Source: Nonomuraea deserti
GTDB lineage: Bacteria; Actinomycetota; Actinomycetes; Streptosporangiales; Streptosporangiaceae
Reading direction: 5' to 3'
Length of the DNA: 64,000 bases
Assembly (NCBI RefSeq): GCF_004348685.1
Contig: NZ_SMKO01000022.1
Span: 1-64,000, forward strand
In this document: positions 8,185 through 15,675 of the stretch, piece after piece
Position numbering within the stretch: position 1 is the stretch's first letter
Layout of the letters: each line of letters begins with the position of its first letter
Notes under the pieces: model-generated
Told to the model about the DNA's origin: nothing
What the model saw: only the letters and a program-made list of their open reading frames with translations
Databases searched by the model: none
Translations under genes and position numbers: made by a program

Positions 8185-9447
8185 ATGATCTCTCGTGTCA
8201 TGTCGGCGGAGCTCGCTGAGCACGCCGGGCAACGAGTGACGATCGCCGGCTGGGTCCATCGCCGCCGGCAACTGAAGTCCGTGTCCTTCCTCGTCGTCAG
8301 GGACCGCACCGGCCTCGCCCAGGCGGTGACCGCGCGCGACCTGCCGGGCGAGGAGAGCGTCGTCGAGGTCACCGGCACCGTGACGGCCAGCCCGCAGGCC
8401 CCAGGAGGGTTCGAGCTGGTCGCGCCGGAGATCGAGGTGCTGGCGGAGCCGTGCACGGCGCCGCCGTTCGACCTCTACCGGCCGGAGCCGGGCGCGACGC
8501 TCCCGACGATCCTCGACCACGCGCCCGTCGCGCTGCGGCACCCCCGCCTCAGGGCGCCGCTGGAGATCTCGGCCGCGAGCGTGGCCGGGTTCCGCGAGAC
8601 GCTCGACGGGATCGGCTTCACCGAGATCCACACCCCGAAGATCGTCGGCTCGGCCACCGAGTCCGGCGCGAACGTCTTCGGTATCGACTACTTCGGCAGG
8701 CCCGCCTACCTGGCGCAGTCACCGCAGTTCTACAAGCAGGCGATGGTCGGGGTGTTCGAGCGGGTCTACGAGGTCGGGCCCGTCTTCCGCGCCGAGCCGC
8801 ACGACACCGTACGCCACCTGGCCCAGTACACCAGCCTCGACGCCGAGCTCGGTTTCGTCCGCGACCACCGCGACGTGATGGCGGTGCTGCGCGAGGCGGT
8901 GGCGGGCATGCTGGAGTCGGTACGCCGCCGCGCCGCCTCCGCCGCCGCCCTGCTCGGCGCCGAACTGCCCGAAGTGCCCGCCGAGATCCCGGCCATCCAC
9001 TTCACCGAGGCGCAGCGGCTGACGTCCTCCTCGGAGCCCGACCTGTCGCCGGCGCAGGAGCGGTGGTTGTCGGAGTGGGCGCTGCGGGAGCACGGGTCGG
9101 AGTTCCTCTTCGTCACCGGCTACCCGATGTCCAAACGGCCCTTCTACACCCACCCCGACCCCGCCAGGCCGGACCACTCCAATGGCTTCGACCTGCTCTT
9201 CCGCGGGCTGGAGCTGGTCACGGGCGGGCAGCGGCTGCACGCGTACGCCGACTACGTCGCCGCGCTGGCCGCCCGGGGCGAGGGGACGGAGGCGTACGAA
9301 GGGTATCTGCAGGCCTTCAAGTACGGGATGCCGCCGCACGGAGGGTTCGCGCTGGGGCTTGAACGGTGGACGGCGCGGCTCACGGGCGCCGCCAACATCC
9401 GCCAGACCACCGCCTTCCCCCGCGACCTGCACCGCCTCTCCCCGTAA
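8185..9447 (+). CDS. aspS: Archaeal-type aspartyl-tRNA synthetase, probably non-discriminating
   Basis: Class II synthetase that charges aspartate onto tRNA-Asp and, if non-discriminating, onto tRNA-Asn as well. The 420-residue product has an N-terminal OB-fold (VTIAGWVHRRRQL, residues 18-30), class II motif 2 (GPVFRAEPHDTVRHLAQY) and motif 3 (GFALGLERWTARLTG). The short length without a GAD insertion marks the archaeal/AspS2 type. Residues H25 and P73 (in SPQAPGGFEL) occupy the two positions where archaeal discriminating enzymes carry Trp and Lys; His and Pro are the residues reported for non-discriminating enzymes. That comparison is from memory of the family. ATG 8185 is used because GAAGGAG ends 5 bases upstream. 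Expression is probably set by the T-box leader. Confidence 0.88.
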   Translation: MISRVMSAELAEHAGQRVTIAGWVHRRRQLKSVSFLVVRDRTGLAQAVTARDLPGEESVVEVTGTVTASPQAPGGFELVAPEIEVLAEPCTAPPFDLYRPEPGATLPTILDHAPVALRHPRLRAPLEISAASVAGFRETLDGIGFTEIHTPKIVGSATESGANVFGIDYFGRPAYLAQSPQFYKQAMVGVFERVYEVGPVFRAEPHDTVRHLAQYTSLDAELGFVRDHRDVMAVLREAVAGMLESVRRRAASAAALLGAELPEVPAEIPAIHFTEAQRLTSSSEPDLSPAQERWLSEWALREHGSEFLFVTGYPMSKRPFYTHPDPARPDHSNGFDLLFRGLELVTGGQRLHAYADYVAALAARGEGTEAYEGYLQAFKYGMPPHGGFALGLERWTARLTGAANIRQTTAFPRDLHRLSP

Positions 9448-9479
9448 CCCGCCCGCCCGCCGCCATCGCCCGGCGCCCC

Positions 9480-11273
9480 TCACCGGGCCCGGGCGATGGA
9501 CGGCATGAGCAGCGCGACGCCCGCGCCGAGCACGCAGATGAACGCCGTGACGAGGAACATCTCGGTGTACTCGACGTGCAGCGCCGCCTGCACCTTCGCG
9601 GTGTAGTCGGCCAACTGCCGCTGGTAGGTCACGGCGTCCACGCCGAACGGGAGCGGCGTGTCCAGATGGGCGGTCAGCGACTGGAACCGGTAGAAACCCC
9701 ACGCCGACACGGCCGCGATGCCGATCAGCATGCCCATCATCCTGGCCACCACGACCGCCGCCGAGGCGACGCCGTGCTGGGCCGCCGGGCTCACCCGCAG
9801 CACCGCCGACGACACCGGCGCGATCACCAGCCCCAGGCCCAGCCCGGCGACGACCAGGTGGAGGTCCATCAGCAGACCTGCGCTTGCCAGGTCGAGCGGC
9901 CAGCGGCTCATCAGCCAGTAGCCGGCCGCCGCCAGCACCATGCCCGCCACCGCCACGGCCCGGTCACCCGCCTTGCGCGCCAGCAGCCCGCCGAGCAGCG
10001 CGCCCACCGTCAGCGCGGCCAGGAACCTGGCCAGGACCAGCGACGCCCCCAACGCGTCGGCGCCGAGCAGCGTCTGAGCCGTGAACTGGACGAACACCAT
10101 GGTCACGAGCAGCGCGGCCCCGGCCAGGAAACTCACCGCCAGGGTGGCGAGCAGCGGGCCCTTGCGGGTGCCGGACAGGTCGAGCAGGCGGACGGGGGAG
10201 CGGATCTCCCACCAGACGAAGATCACGGCCGCCAGCGCGCCGGCGGCGATCACGGGCAGGCCCCACGGGGGGAGCACGGCCTTGGCGGGGTCGGGGTTGT
10301 ACAGGCCGACCACCAGCAGCCCGAGTGCCAGCGCCAGCAGCCCGCCGCCGACCACGTCCACCCGCCCGCCCGCGTGGGCGAAACGTCCCTGAAGGGTGTC
10401 CGCGGGACCGTCGCCCGATCCGGCTCCTGAGGGGATCGACCGCCCTGCGGTTGCATCGGTGGGGACGTCGCCCGTTCCTGTTGTGTGTGCGGGGGTGGAT
10501 CGCCCTTGGGGGACGTCGCCCGTTTCGGTGGTGTGTGCGGAGGTGGATCGCCCTTGGGGTGCGTCGCCCGTTTCGGTCGCGTGTGCTGGGAGCGACCGTC
10601 CTCCGGCCGTGCCCGCGGGGAGCTGTCCCGATCCGGTGGCTTCCGCGGGGACGGTGGCCGTTCGGGGAGAGCGTACCGGGCGGCCGGGGACCGTGAGGTG
10701 GACGGCGAGGGCGGCGAGGGCGGCGAGGGGCAGGTTGATCCAGAAGATGGCGTGCCAGCCCCCCAGCTCCACCCCCGCCACCACGGTGCTGGGAATCAGC
10801 GCCAGCACCCCGCCGTACAGCGGGCCGAGCGCGCTCCCCAGCTCCTGGGCCGCCCCCACCGCCCCCAAGGCCACGGGCCGCTCGTGCTCGTCCCACAGGT
10901 CACCGATGAGCGCCATCGTGATCGGCAGCAGCGCCCCGCCGGCCACCCCCTGGACGGCGCGCCCGGCCACCACCATGACCTCCCCGGCCGCCAGCGCCGT
11001 CAGCACCGAGCCGAACGCGAACGCCGCCAGGCACGCGTGGATGAGCGGCCGCCGGCCGTAGCGGTCGGAGAGCTGGCCGAGCAGCGGCATCGCGGCGACG
11101 TACCCCAGCAGGAAACCCGTGACGATCGGCGTGGCCCGCTCCAGGTGGTTCAGCGGGATGCCGACGTCCTCGGCGATGTCGATCAGGACCGTCACCACGA
11201 CGTACGCGTCGAGCGCGGCCAGCAGCACCACCGCGCCGCCCGCGCCGAGCACGATCCGGCGGGCACGCCTCAT
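9480..11273 (-). CDS. MFS drug/lipid efflux transporter (DHA2, P55-like)
   Basis: A 597-residue major facilitator with the DHA2 (14-helix) pattern: [19 protein letters not shown] in helix 1 and the motif A sequence [14 protein letters not shown] after helix 2. The start ATG overlaps the stop of the LprG-like lipoprotein gene, the same arrangement as mycobacterial lprG-Rv1410c (P55), whose products work together in exporting lipids and affect drug tolerance. A Gly/Thr/Ser-rich segment of roughly 90 residues in the central loop is encoded partly by a 48-bp tandem repeat and is not expected to be part of the fold. Function by analogy; substrates not proven. Confidence 0.85.
   Translation of the reverse strand: MRRARRIVLGAGGAVVLLAALDAYVVVTVLIDIAEDVGIPLNHLERATPIVTGFLLGYVAAMPLLGQLSDRYGRRPLIHACLAAFAFGSVLTALAAGEVMVVAGRAVQGVAGGALLPITMALIGDLWDEHERPVALGAVGAAQELGSALGPLYGGVLALIPSTVVAGVELGGWHAIFWINLPLAALAALAVHLTVPGRPVRSPRTATVPAEATGSGQLPAGTAGGRSLPAHATETGDAPQGRSTSAHTTETGDVPQGRSTPAHTTGTGDVPTDATAGRSIPSGAGSGDGPADTLQGRFAHAGGRVDVVGGGLLALALGLLVVGLYNPDPAKAVLPPWGLPVIAAGALAAVIFVWWEIRSPVRLLDLSGTRKGPLLATLAVSFLAGAALLVTMVFVQFTAQTLLGADALGASLVLARFLAALTVGALLGGLLARKAGDRAVAVAGMVLAAAGYWLMSRWPLDLASAGLLMDLHLVVAGLGLGLVIAPVSSAVLRVSPAAQHGVASAAVVVARMMGMLIGIAAVSAWGFYRFQSLTAHLDTPLPFGVDAVTYQRQLADYTAKVQAALHVEYTEMFLVTAFICVLGAGVALLMPSIARAR
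10467..10610 (+). repeat. 48-bp tandem repeat inside the MFS gene (3 copies)
   Basis: Copies begin at 10467, 10515 and 10563 with the shared start GTCGCCCGTT; a more diverged copy seems to begin at 10410. The unit is 16 codons, so copy-number change keeps the transporter frame. It encodes a repeated [18 protein letters not shown] peptide in the central loop. Confidence 0.8.
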
Positions 11274-11920
11274 TCGGCAGCGGGCGGGGTGATCGTGACC
11301 GGCGCGTCGTAGTCGCTGAACGACACCGTCACCGTGCCGCCCTGCAACGGCAGGCTGGCCCTGGTGAGCCGGCTGGAAGCCTGGTCGAGCCAGACCTTGC
11401 CGGTGACGCCCTGCGTGACGCCGGGAACGATCTGGCCGACGACCTGCCCGGGGAACGTCGTGACGACGCGGTAGGCGCCGTCCTCCACGCCTTCGACCTT
11501 CGGGTCCGTGGCCGAGGCCAGCAACTGGGCGATGCCCTTGGTCGGCTCGAGGATCACCGAAGGGTCGTAGAACTGCGCCAGTTGTTGCCGGGTCATCTTC
11601 TGGAAGCCACCCGTCGGGCCCTTGAAGTGCACGGTCTCCCCGACCAGGGCGAAGCTGACCTCCTGCAGGGTGCCCAGCACGTCAAGCGTGATCGTGCCGT
11701 CGGCGTCCCCGGCGGCGGTGAGCCTGCCGTCGGCCTTCTTGACCGGCACCTTCGGCTCGCCCTCGGTCGCGATCGAGAAGGTGGCCGACTTGACGGCCTT
11801 CATGGCCTCAGCGGCCTTCTTCATCAGCTCGGGCCCCGCGGGCAACTCGCCCGCGTCACCGCCGGACGAGCACGCCGCCGCCAGCGCCAGCACGGCCACG
11901 ATCAGTAGCTTTCTGAGCAT
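11270..11920 (-). CDS. LppX/LprAFG-family lipoprotein (LprG-like)
   Basis: A 216-residue exported lipoprotein. The N-terminus [19 protein letters not shown] is a lipoprotein signal with lipobox AAAC. The mature part has the LppX_LprAFG pattern ([47 protein letters not shown]), a half-barrel that holds acylated lipids between membrane and cell wall. It overlaps the MFS gene start by 4 bases (ATGA), reproducing the lprG-P55 operon. In-frame upstream codons exist, but ATG 11920 is chosen because it gives a proper signal peptide. Lipid-carrier role is by family. Confidence 0.87.
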   Translation of the reverse strand: MLRKLLIVAVLALAAACSSGGDAGELPAGPELMKKAAEAMKAVKSATFSIATEGEPKVPVKKADGRLTAAGDADGTITLDVLGTLQEVSFALVGETVHFKGPTGGFQKMTRQQLAQFYDPSVILEPTKGIAQLLASATDPKVEGVEDGAYRVVTTFPGQVVGQIVPGVTQGVTGKVWLDQASSRLTRASLPLQGGTVTVSFSDYDAPVTITPPAAE

Positions 11921-11979
11921 GAGCGGATCGTAGCGAGCGGTACGGAGGTCCGCGCACCCTCGGCGATATCGGTTGGGTG

Positions 11980-12438
11980 TCAGCGCAACTTCTTCAAATG
12001 CTCCACGAGCGGCGCATAAGCCGCCTCGATCGTTTCGAGCTGATCGTCGGTGAGCCGGTCGACGAAGTGCTCGCGCACGCTGGCCACGTGGAACGGCGCC
12101 ACCCGCTGGATGGTCTCCCACCCCTCGTCGCTCAGCACCGCGAACGTGCCGCGCCGATCGTCGTGACAGTCTTCCCTCGTGACCAGGCCCTTGGCCTCCA
12201 TGCGGGAGATCTGGTGCGACAGCCGGCTGCGTGACTGGATCGTCGCGTCGGCCAGGTCGCTCATGCGCATGCGCCGCCCGGGGCTCTCGGAGAGGTTGAC
12301 CAGGATCTCGTAGTCGTTGACCGAGAGCGAGAACTCCTGGAGCTCGCGGTCGAGCCGGTGCATGAGCAGCTTGTGCAGCGCCAGGTGCGTGCGCCAGGCA
12401 CGCTGCTCGGCGGGAGAAAGCCAGCGAGGCGTGCTCAT
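11980..12438 (-). CDS. MarR-family transcriptional regulator
   Basis: A 152-residue winged-helix regulator. The recognition region is clear: MRMSDLADATIQSRSRLSH followed by the wing LVTREDCHDDRRGTFAVLS. It lies upstream of the lipoprotein-transporter pair in the same direction (59-base gap), so control of that efflux pair is plausible though not shown. ATG 12438 is used with GGGGA close upstream; a TTG at 12447 is possible. The region just upstream is decayed insertion-sequence DNA, so its native promoter may have been altered. Confidence 0.85.
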   Translation of the reverse strand: MSTPRWLSPAEQRAWRTHLALHKLLMHRLDRELQEFSLSVNDYEILVNLSESPGRRMRMSDLADATIQSRSRLSHQISRMEAKGLVTREDCHDDRRGTFAVLSDEGWETIQRVAPFHVASVREHFVDRLTDDQLETIEAAYAPLVEHLKKLR

Positions 12439-12559
12439 GATCCCCAATCTAGCGCACCTGACCTGCCTCCCTGCCCCCTGGTACGGAGGAGGGGTTCCCG
12501 TGCCGCTATGCGGCAGCTCGTGCCGTTGTACGGCGCCTGCTGTGGAACGGGGTGCTTGA

Positions 12560-12775
12560 CGTTTCGCGGACCCGGGTGGGTCTCCACGTCCTGAGACGGC
12601 TTGCCCGCCTGTCCGTCGGTTCTGATGTTCCTCGCGCCCACGACGTCGGCGTGCTCGATGTACCCGGCGAATGCCCGCTGCCCGAAATCGAACTCCTTGC
12701 GGTATTTCCGGCCCGCCAGCATGCGTAACGCCCCCTCTTGCGGGGGACCTTTAAACCCACCAGTTCGAACATATT
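12560..12775 (-). pseudogene. TnpB (IS200/IS605 family) C-terminal remnant
   Basis: The minus-strand reading YRKEFDFGQRAFAGYIEHA followed by DVVGARNIRTDGQAG resembles the end of TnpB/OrfB, where a zinc-ribbon segment is followed by HADVNAARNI with the last RuvC-like Asp. The zinc-ribbon cysteines and the whole N-terminal half are missing, so it cannot be functional. It lies back to back with a broken tnpA, as in divergent IS605-type elements. Boundaries are approximate. Confidence 0.55.
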
Positions 12776-12782
12776 CCCGTAC

Positions 12783-13018
12783 ATGGTCGGCAGAGTGGAA
12801 TATCTGCGCGGCAGACACGCGGTTTCCGCGATGCACATCCATCTGGTCTTCGTGATCAGATGCCGGCGTAAGGTGTTGACCGGCTCGAGGTAGCGCCGGC
12901 CGCTGCGAGGGCATCATGATCGAGGCGTGTGAGAGTTATGAGGCCGAGCTACTCCACGGCTTTGGCGTGCACGACCACGTCCACTTGCTCATCCACTGCC
13001 CGGCCGAAGAGGTCGGGC
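12783..13018 (+). pseudogene. TnpA (IS200/IS605 Y1 transposase) remnant, frameshifted
   Basis: From ATG 12783 the reading RGRHAVSAMHIHLVFVIRC matches the TnpA N-terminus, then meets TAG near 12891. The continuation is in another frame: EGIMIEACESYEAELL and HDHVHLLIHCPAEE, which holds the HUH metal motif. The C-terminal part with the catalytic tyrosine is absent. One frameshift, one stop and truncation make it a clear relic. Confidence 0.75.
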
Positions 13019-13094
13019 ATACCCCCATGAGAACCGCATGCACTCCCGATCTGGAGGGCAGAGGCTTCGGCCGACCTCCGGTAGGGCCTCCATC

Positions 13095-14009
13095 ATGAAG
13101 GGGGAGAGCCTGCGCACCGTGCTCGTGGCGGCCGCGGCCAACCTCGCCATCGCCGTGGCGAAACTCGTGGCGGGCCTGGTGGGCGGCTCGGCGGCCATGT
13201 TGTCGGAGGCGGCACACTCTGCCGCCGACACGGTGACGGAGCTGCTGTTGCTGGTGGCGGTGCGCCGTTCGGGCAGGCCCGCCGACCGGCGGCATCCGTT
13301 CGGGCACGGCAAGGCTGGCTTCGTCTGGGCGCTGATGGCCGCGGTCACAACCCTGGTGGGCGGCGCCGGGTTCTCCATCACGAACGGCCTGCACGAGATC
13401 GGTCACGGCGAGGACCTGTCGAACCTCACCCCGGCGTACATCGTGCTGGCGGCCTCGTTCGTGTTCGAGGGCATCTCGTTCGCGCGGGGGCTCACGCAGT
13501 TGCGCGCCGAGGCCGCCCGGCACCGGGTCGGCGTCGTACGCCTGGCGCGCATGACGTCTGACACCGCGTTGAAGGCCGTGCTGTTCGAGGACGCGGCCGC
13601 GCTGTGCGGGCTGCTGGTCGCGGCCGCCGGGCTGGTCGCCTCGCAGCTCACCGGCTCGGCGCTGTGGGACGGCGCGGCGTCGGTCGTGATCGGCCTGTTC
13701 CTGCTGGTCGTCGCGCTCATCCTGATCCAGGCGAACATGTCGCTGCTCATCGGCCAGGCCGCGACCCAGCGGACCGAGACCGGCATCCGGGCGGTGCTGC
13801 TGGCGCAGCCGGAGGTGGAGGACGTGGTCGAGTTGCTGACCATGATGATCGGCCCGGGGGAGATCCTGGTCGCCGCGAGGATCGATTTCAGGGACGAGTC
13901 GAGCGCGGCGGGCGTGGAGCGGGCCTGCGAGGAGGTGGACCGCCGGCTGCGAGCCCAGATCTCCGGGGTCAAGCACGTCTTCCTCCACCCGACCCCGGCC
14001 CGCCGCTGA
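13095..14009 (+). CDS. Cation diffusion facilitator (CDF) metal exporter
   Basis: A 304-residue inner-membrane metal/proton antiporter. Helix 2 carries the metal site SAAMLSEAAHSAADTVTELL; the loop RHPFGHGKAGFVWAL is the other family signature, and helix 5 has LFEDAAALCG, where the usual HxxxD has become ExxAA-like EDAAAL. The C-terminal domain (about residues 215-304) is the cytoplasmic dimerisation domain. Expected substrates are Zn, Mn, Co or Fe. ATG 13095 is the sensible start; no strong ribosome-binding site is visible, and the sequence immediately upstream is an IS relic, so the original promoter may be gone. Confidence 0.87.
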   Translation: MKGESLRTVLVAAAANLAIAVAKLVAGLVGGSAAMLSEAAHSAADTVTELLLLVAVRRSGRPADRRHPFGHGKAGFVWALMAAVTTLVGGAGFSITNGLHEIGHGEDLSNLTPAYIVLAASFVFEGISFARGLTQLRAEAARHRVGVVRLARMTSDTALKAVLFEDAAALCGLLVAAAGLVASQLTGSALWDGAASVVIGLFLLVVALILIQANMSLLIGQAATQRTETGIRAVLLAQPEVEDVVELLTMMIGPGEILVAARIDFRDESSAAGVERACEEVDRRLRAQISGVKHVFLHPTPARR

Positions 14010-14022
14010 GGTCGCCCGGCGC

Positions 14023-14199
14023 TCAGCTGAACGCCATGACGATCGCGACTCCGACGACGTGCATCAGCACGACCGCGACGATGAGCGACACGAACACGAA
14101 CTTGGCCGGTCCGTGCTCGAAGGTCTTGCCCTCTTCGAGCGGCTTGCGCTGCGCCATGCGGTCGGCGATGCGCTCCTCAAGGGGCTTGCGGTAGAACAT
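14023..14199 (-). CDS. Small single-span membrane protein (58 aa)
   Basis: Not recognised. The 58-residue reading starts MFYRKPLEERIADRMAQRK, a charged N-terminal half with a duplicated KPLEE motif (residues 5-9 and 19-23), and ends with one hydrophobic helix (FVFVSLIVAVVLMHVVGVA, about 34-52). It lies 10 bases downstream of the phosphopantetheinyl transferase stop on the same strand, so it is probably the last gene of that transcript. Codon use (G/C third positions) is that of a real gene. Function unknown. Confidence 0.65.
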   Translation of the reverse strand: MFYRKPLEERIADRMAQRKPLEEGKTFEHGPAKFVFVSLIVAVVLMHVVGVAIVMAFS

Positions 14200-14209
14200 G
14201 GGGCCGAGT

Positions 14210-14797
14210 CTATTCGGGGAGGGGCACCCTCCTGGCGGGGGCGTCCGTGATGACCGCCACCCTGATGTCCGGCCCGACGCTCCACTCCAGCAGATGCCGG
14301 CCCGACAGGTCGTCCTCGCAGGCGCGCAGCTTGTCCATGGTCAGCTCGCCGCGCTTGATCAGCGCCTCCTTCCGCGTCCAGTGCCTGATCAGCTCGTCGT
14401 TGCCGGTGAGCAGCGAGCGCTCGCGCGGGTTGAGCACCCGGTCGGCCAGCAACGTGTCCAGCGGGCCCGGCGGCACGTGCTCGGCGTCCACGCCGACCTT
14501 GCCGGGCCCGGCGGCCGCGCACACGTAACCGCGGGTGTGGCTGAAGCTGACCCCCAGCTCGGGGGCCTGCTCGATGGAGGGTCTGCCGTGCCCGGGGCCG
14601 TGCAGATGGCAGTGCTGCAGCAGCGTCAGCTCGCGCGGCTCGACGCCGAGCGCGGCGGCGGCGCAGACGCGCACGAGGAGGTGCGCGGCGACGAAGCAGT
14701 CGCGGTCGGCCTCGAACCTGAACCGCGCCGCCCGCTCGCGTTCCACCTCGGTCAGCCAGTCGTCAGGGGCTCGCACCTCGTCGGGGCGGCCGCCCAT
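14210..14797 (-). CDS. 4'-phosphopantetheinyl transferase (Sfp type)
   Basis: Transfers phosphopantetheine from CoA to carrier proteins of polyketide, nonribosomal peptide or fatty-acid synthases. The 195-residue product has the family signatures: ADRDCFVAAHLLVRVCAA, VSFSHTRGYVCAAAG, the Mg-binding VGVDAEHV and the WTRKEALIKRGEL motif. It lies 17 bases behind the Mce-associated gene and reads the same way, so it may be the tail of the mce transcript; no carrier-protein substrate is encoded in the window. Confidence 0.9.
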   Translation of the reverse strand: MGGRPDEVRAPDDWLTEVERERAARFRFEADRDCFVAAHLLVRVCAAAALGVEPRELTLLQHCHLHGPGHGRPSIEQAPELGVSFSHTRGYVCAAAGPGKVGVDAEHVPPGPLDTLLADRVLNPRERSLLTGNDELIRHWTRKEALIKRGELTMDKLRACEDDLSGRHLLEWSVGPDIRVAVITDAPARRVPLPE

Positions 14798-14814
14798 CGC
14801 TAAGGGGCCGATCG

Positions 14815-15675
14815 TCAGTCCTTCTTCTTCTCGTCGCCGTCGAGGGTGTACTGGTCCTCCGAGGACGCGCCGAGCACGGTCACGTCATGGATCTTCCAGG
14901 TCCCCTTCTCCTTCACAAGAGAGATCTTAAGGTGCGAGTCCTTGACCGAGCGGATCGCTTCCGAGGTGTTCACCTGCTGATCGACGACCACGATGGCGTG
15001 CGCCGTGGCCTCGTCCACGTCGGCGAGGTAGACCTCGCGCACCGTGGCCTGCGAGGTAGCCTTGAGCTTGACGATGACCTGCGCCATCGCGCCGCCGAAC
15101 GCCGCGTCGTAGGTGCTCAGGAAGTCGCCCGTGGCCTGGGCGGCCAGGGCGGAGCGGGTGGTCTGCAGGTCCTGGTAGTCGTAGCTGAGCAGGGCCTTGC
15201 TGAACGCGCCCGCGGCTCCCGACACCTCCAGGCGCAGCGCCCGCTCGGCCTCGAGCGCGGCGCGGGCGTCGCGGGCCTGGGCGGCGGAGATCCCTTGCAG
15301 GACGGCCGTGGCGGCGATCGCGGCCACCACCATGGCCGCCAGCGTCCACAACACGCGAGCCCTGGAGAAGCGCCCGGCCACGGCGACGTCCCGCCGCCCG
15401 CCGCCTCCCGCCTCCACCTGCTCGCGAGCAGCAGGCTCGCCGTCCCCGGCTTCCGCGGTGCCCCGCCGGGCCGGCTCGTCGGCCACCGGAGTCACGGCCT
15501 CGGGTGGCGCGGTCTCGGGTGGTGCGGCCTCGGATCGCGTGGTCTCGGATCGTGTGGTCTCGGATCGTGTGGTCTTGGCTGATGTGGTGCTCGGAGGCGG
15601 GGGGTCGGCGAGTGGGGTCTCCGGACGGGCCTCGTCGGTACGGGGGGCTGTGGAGAGGTCCTGCTCGGTGGTCAT
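14815..15675 (-). CDS. Mce-associated membrane protein (Mam-like)
   Basis: A 286-residue protein with a long cytoplasmic Thr/Glu/Pro-rich N-terminus (residues 1-95, including a repeated ETTRS motif encoded by ~15-bp repeats near 15540-15590), one membrane helix (VLWTLAAMVVAAIAATAVL, about 108-127) and an outside domain with the Mam pattern (FSKALLSYDYQDLQTTRSAL, then TWKIHDVTVL). Such proteins accompany Mce transporters and are thought to stabilise the complex. The start overlaps the mceF stop by 4 bases (ATGA), so it is translationally coupled. Confidence 0.85.
   Translation of the reverse strand: MTTEQDLSTAPRTDEARPETPLADPPPPSTTSAKTTRSETTRSETTRSEAAPPETAPPEAVTPVADEPARRGTAEAGDGEPAAREQVEAGGGGRRDVAVAGRFSRARVLWTLAAMVVAAIAATAVLQGISAAQARDARAALEAERALRLEVSGAAGAFSKALLSYDYQDLQTTRSALAAQATGDFLSTYDAAFGGAMAQVIVKLKATSQATVREVYLADVDEATAHAIVVVDQQVNTSEAIRSVKDSHLKISLVKEKGTWKIHDVTVLGASSEDQYTLDGDEKKKD

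Noticed and set aside
7880..8185. A possible 101-residue gene or leader peptide ahead of aspS
   Set aside because: The sequence is explained by the T-box leader; the reading has no ribosome-binding site or domain.
9468..9488. Terminator between aspS and the MFS gene
   Set aside because: GCCCGG/CCGGGC is only six base pairs and its right arm is inside the MFS coding end; too weak to call.
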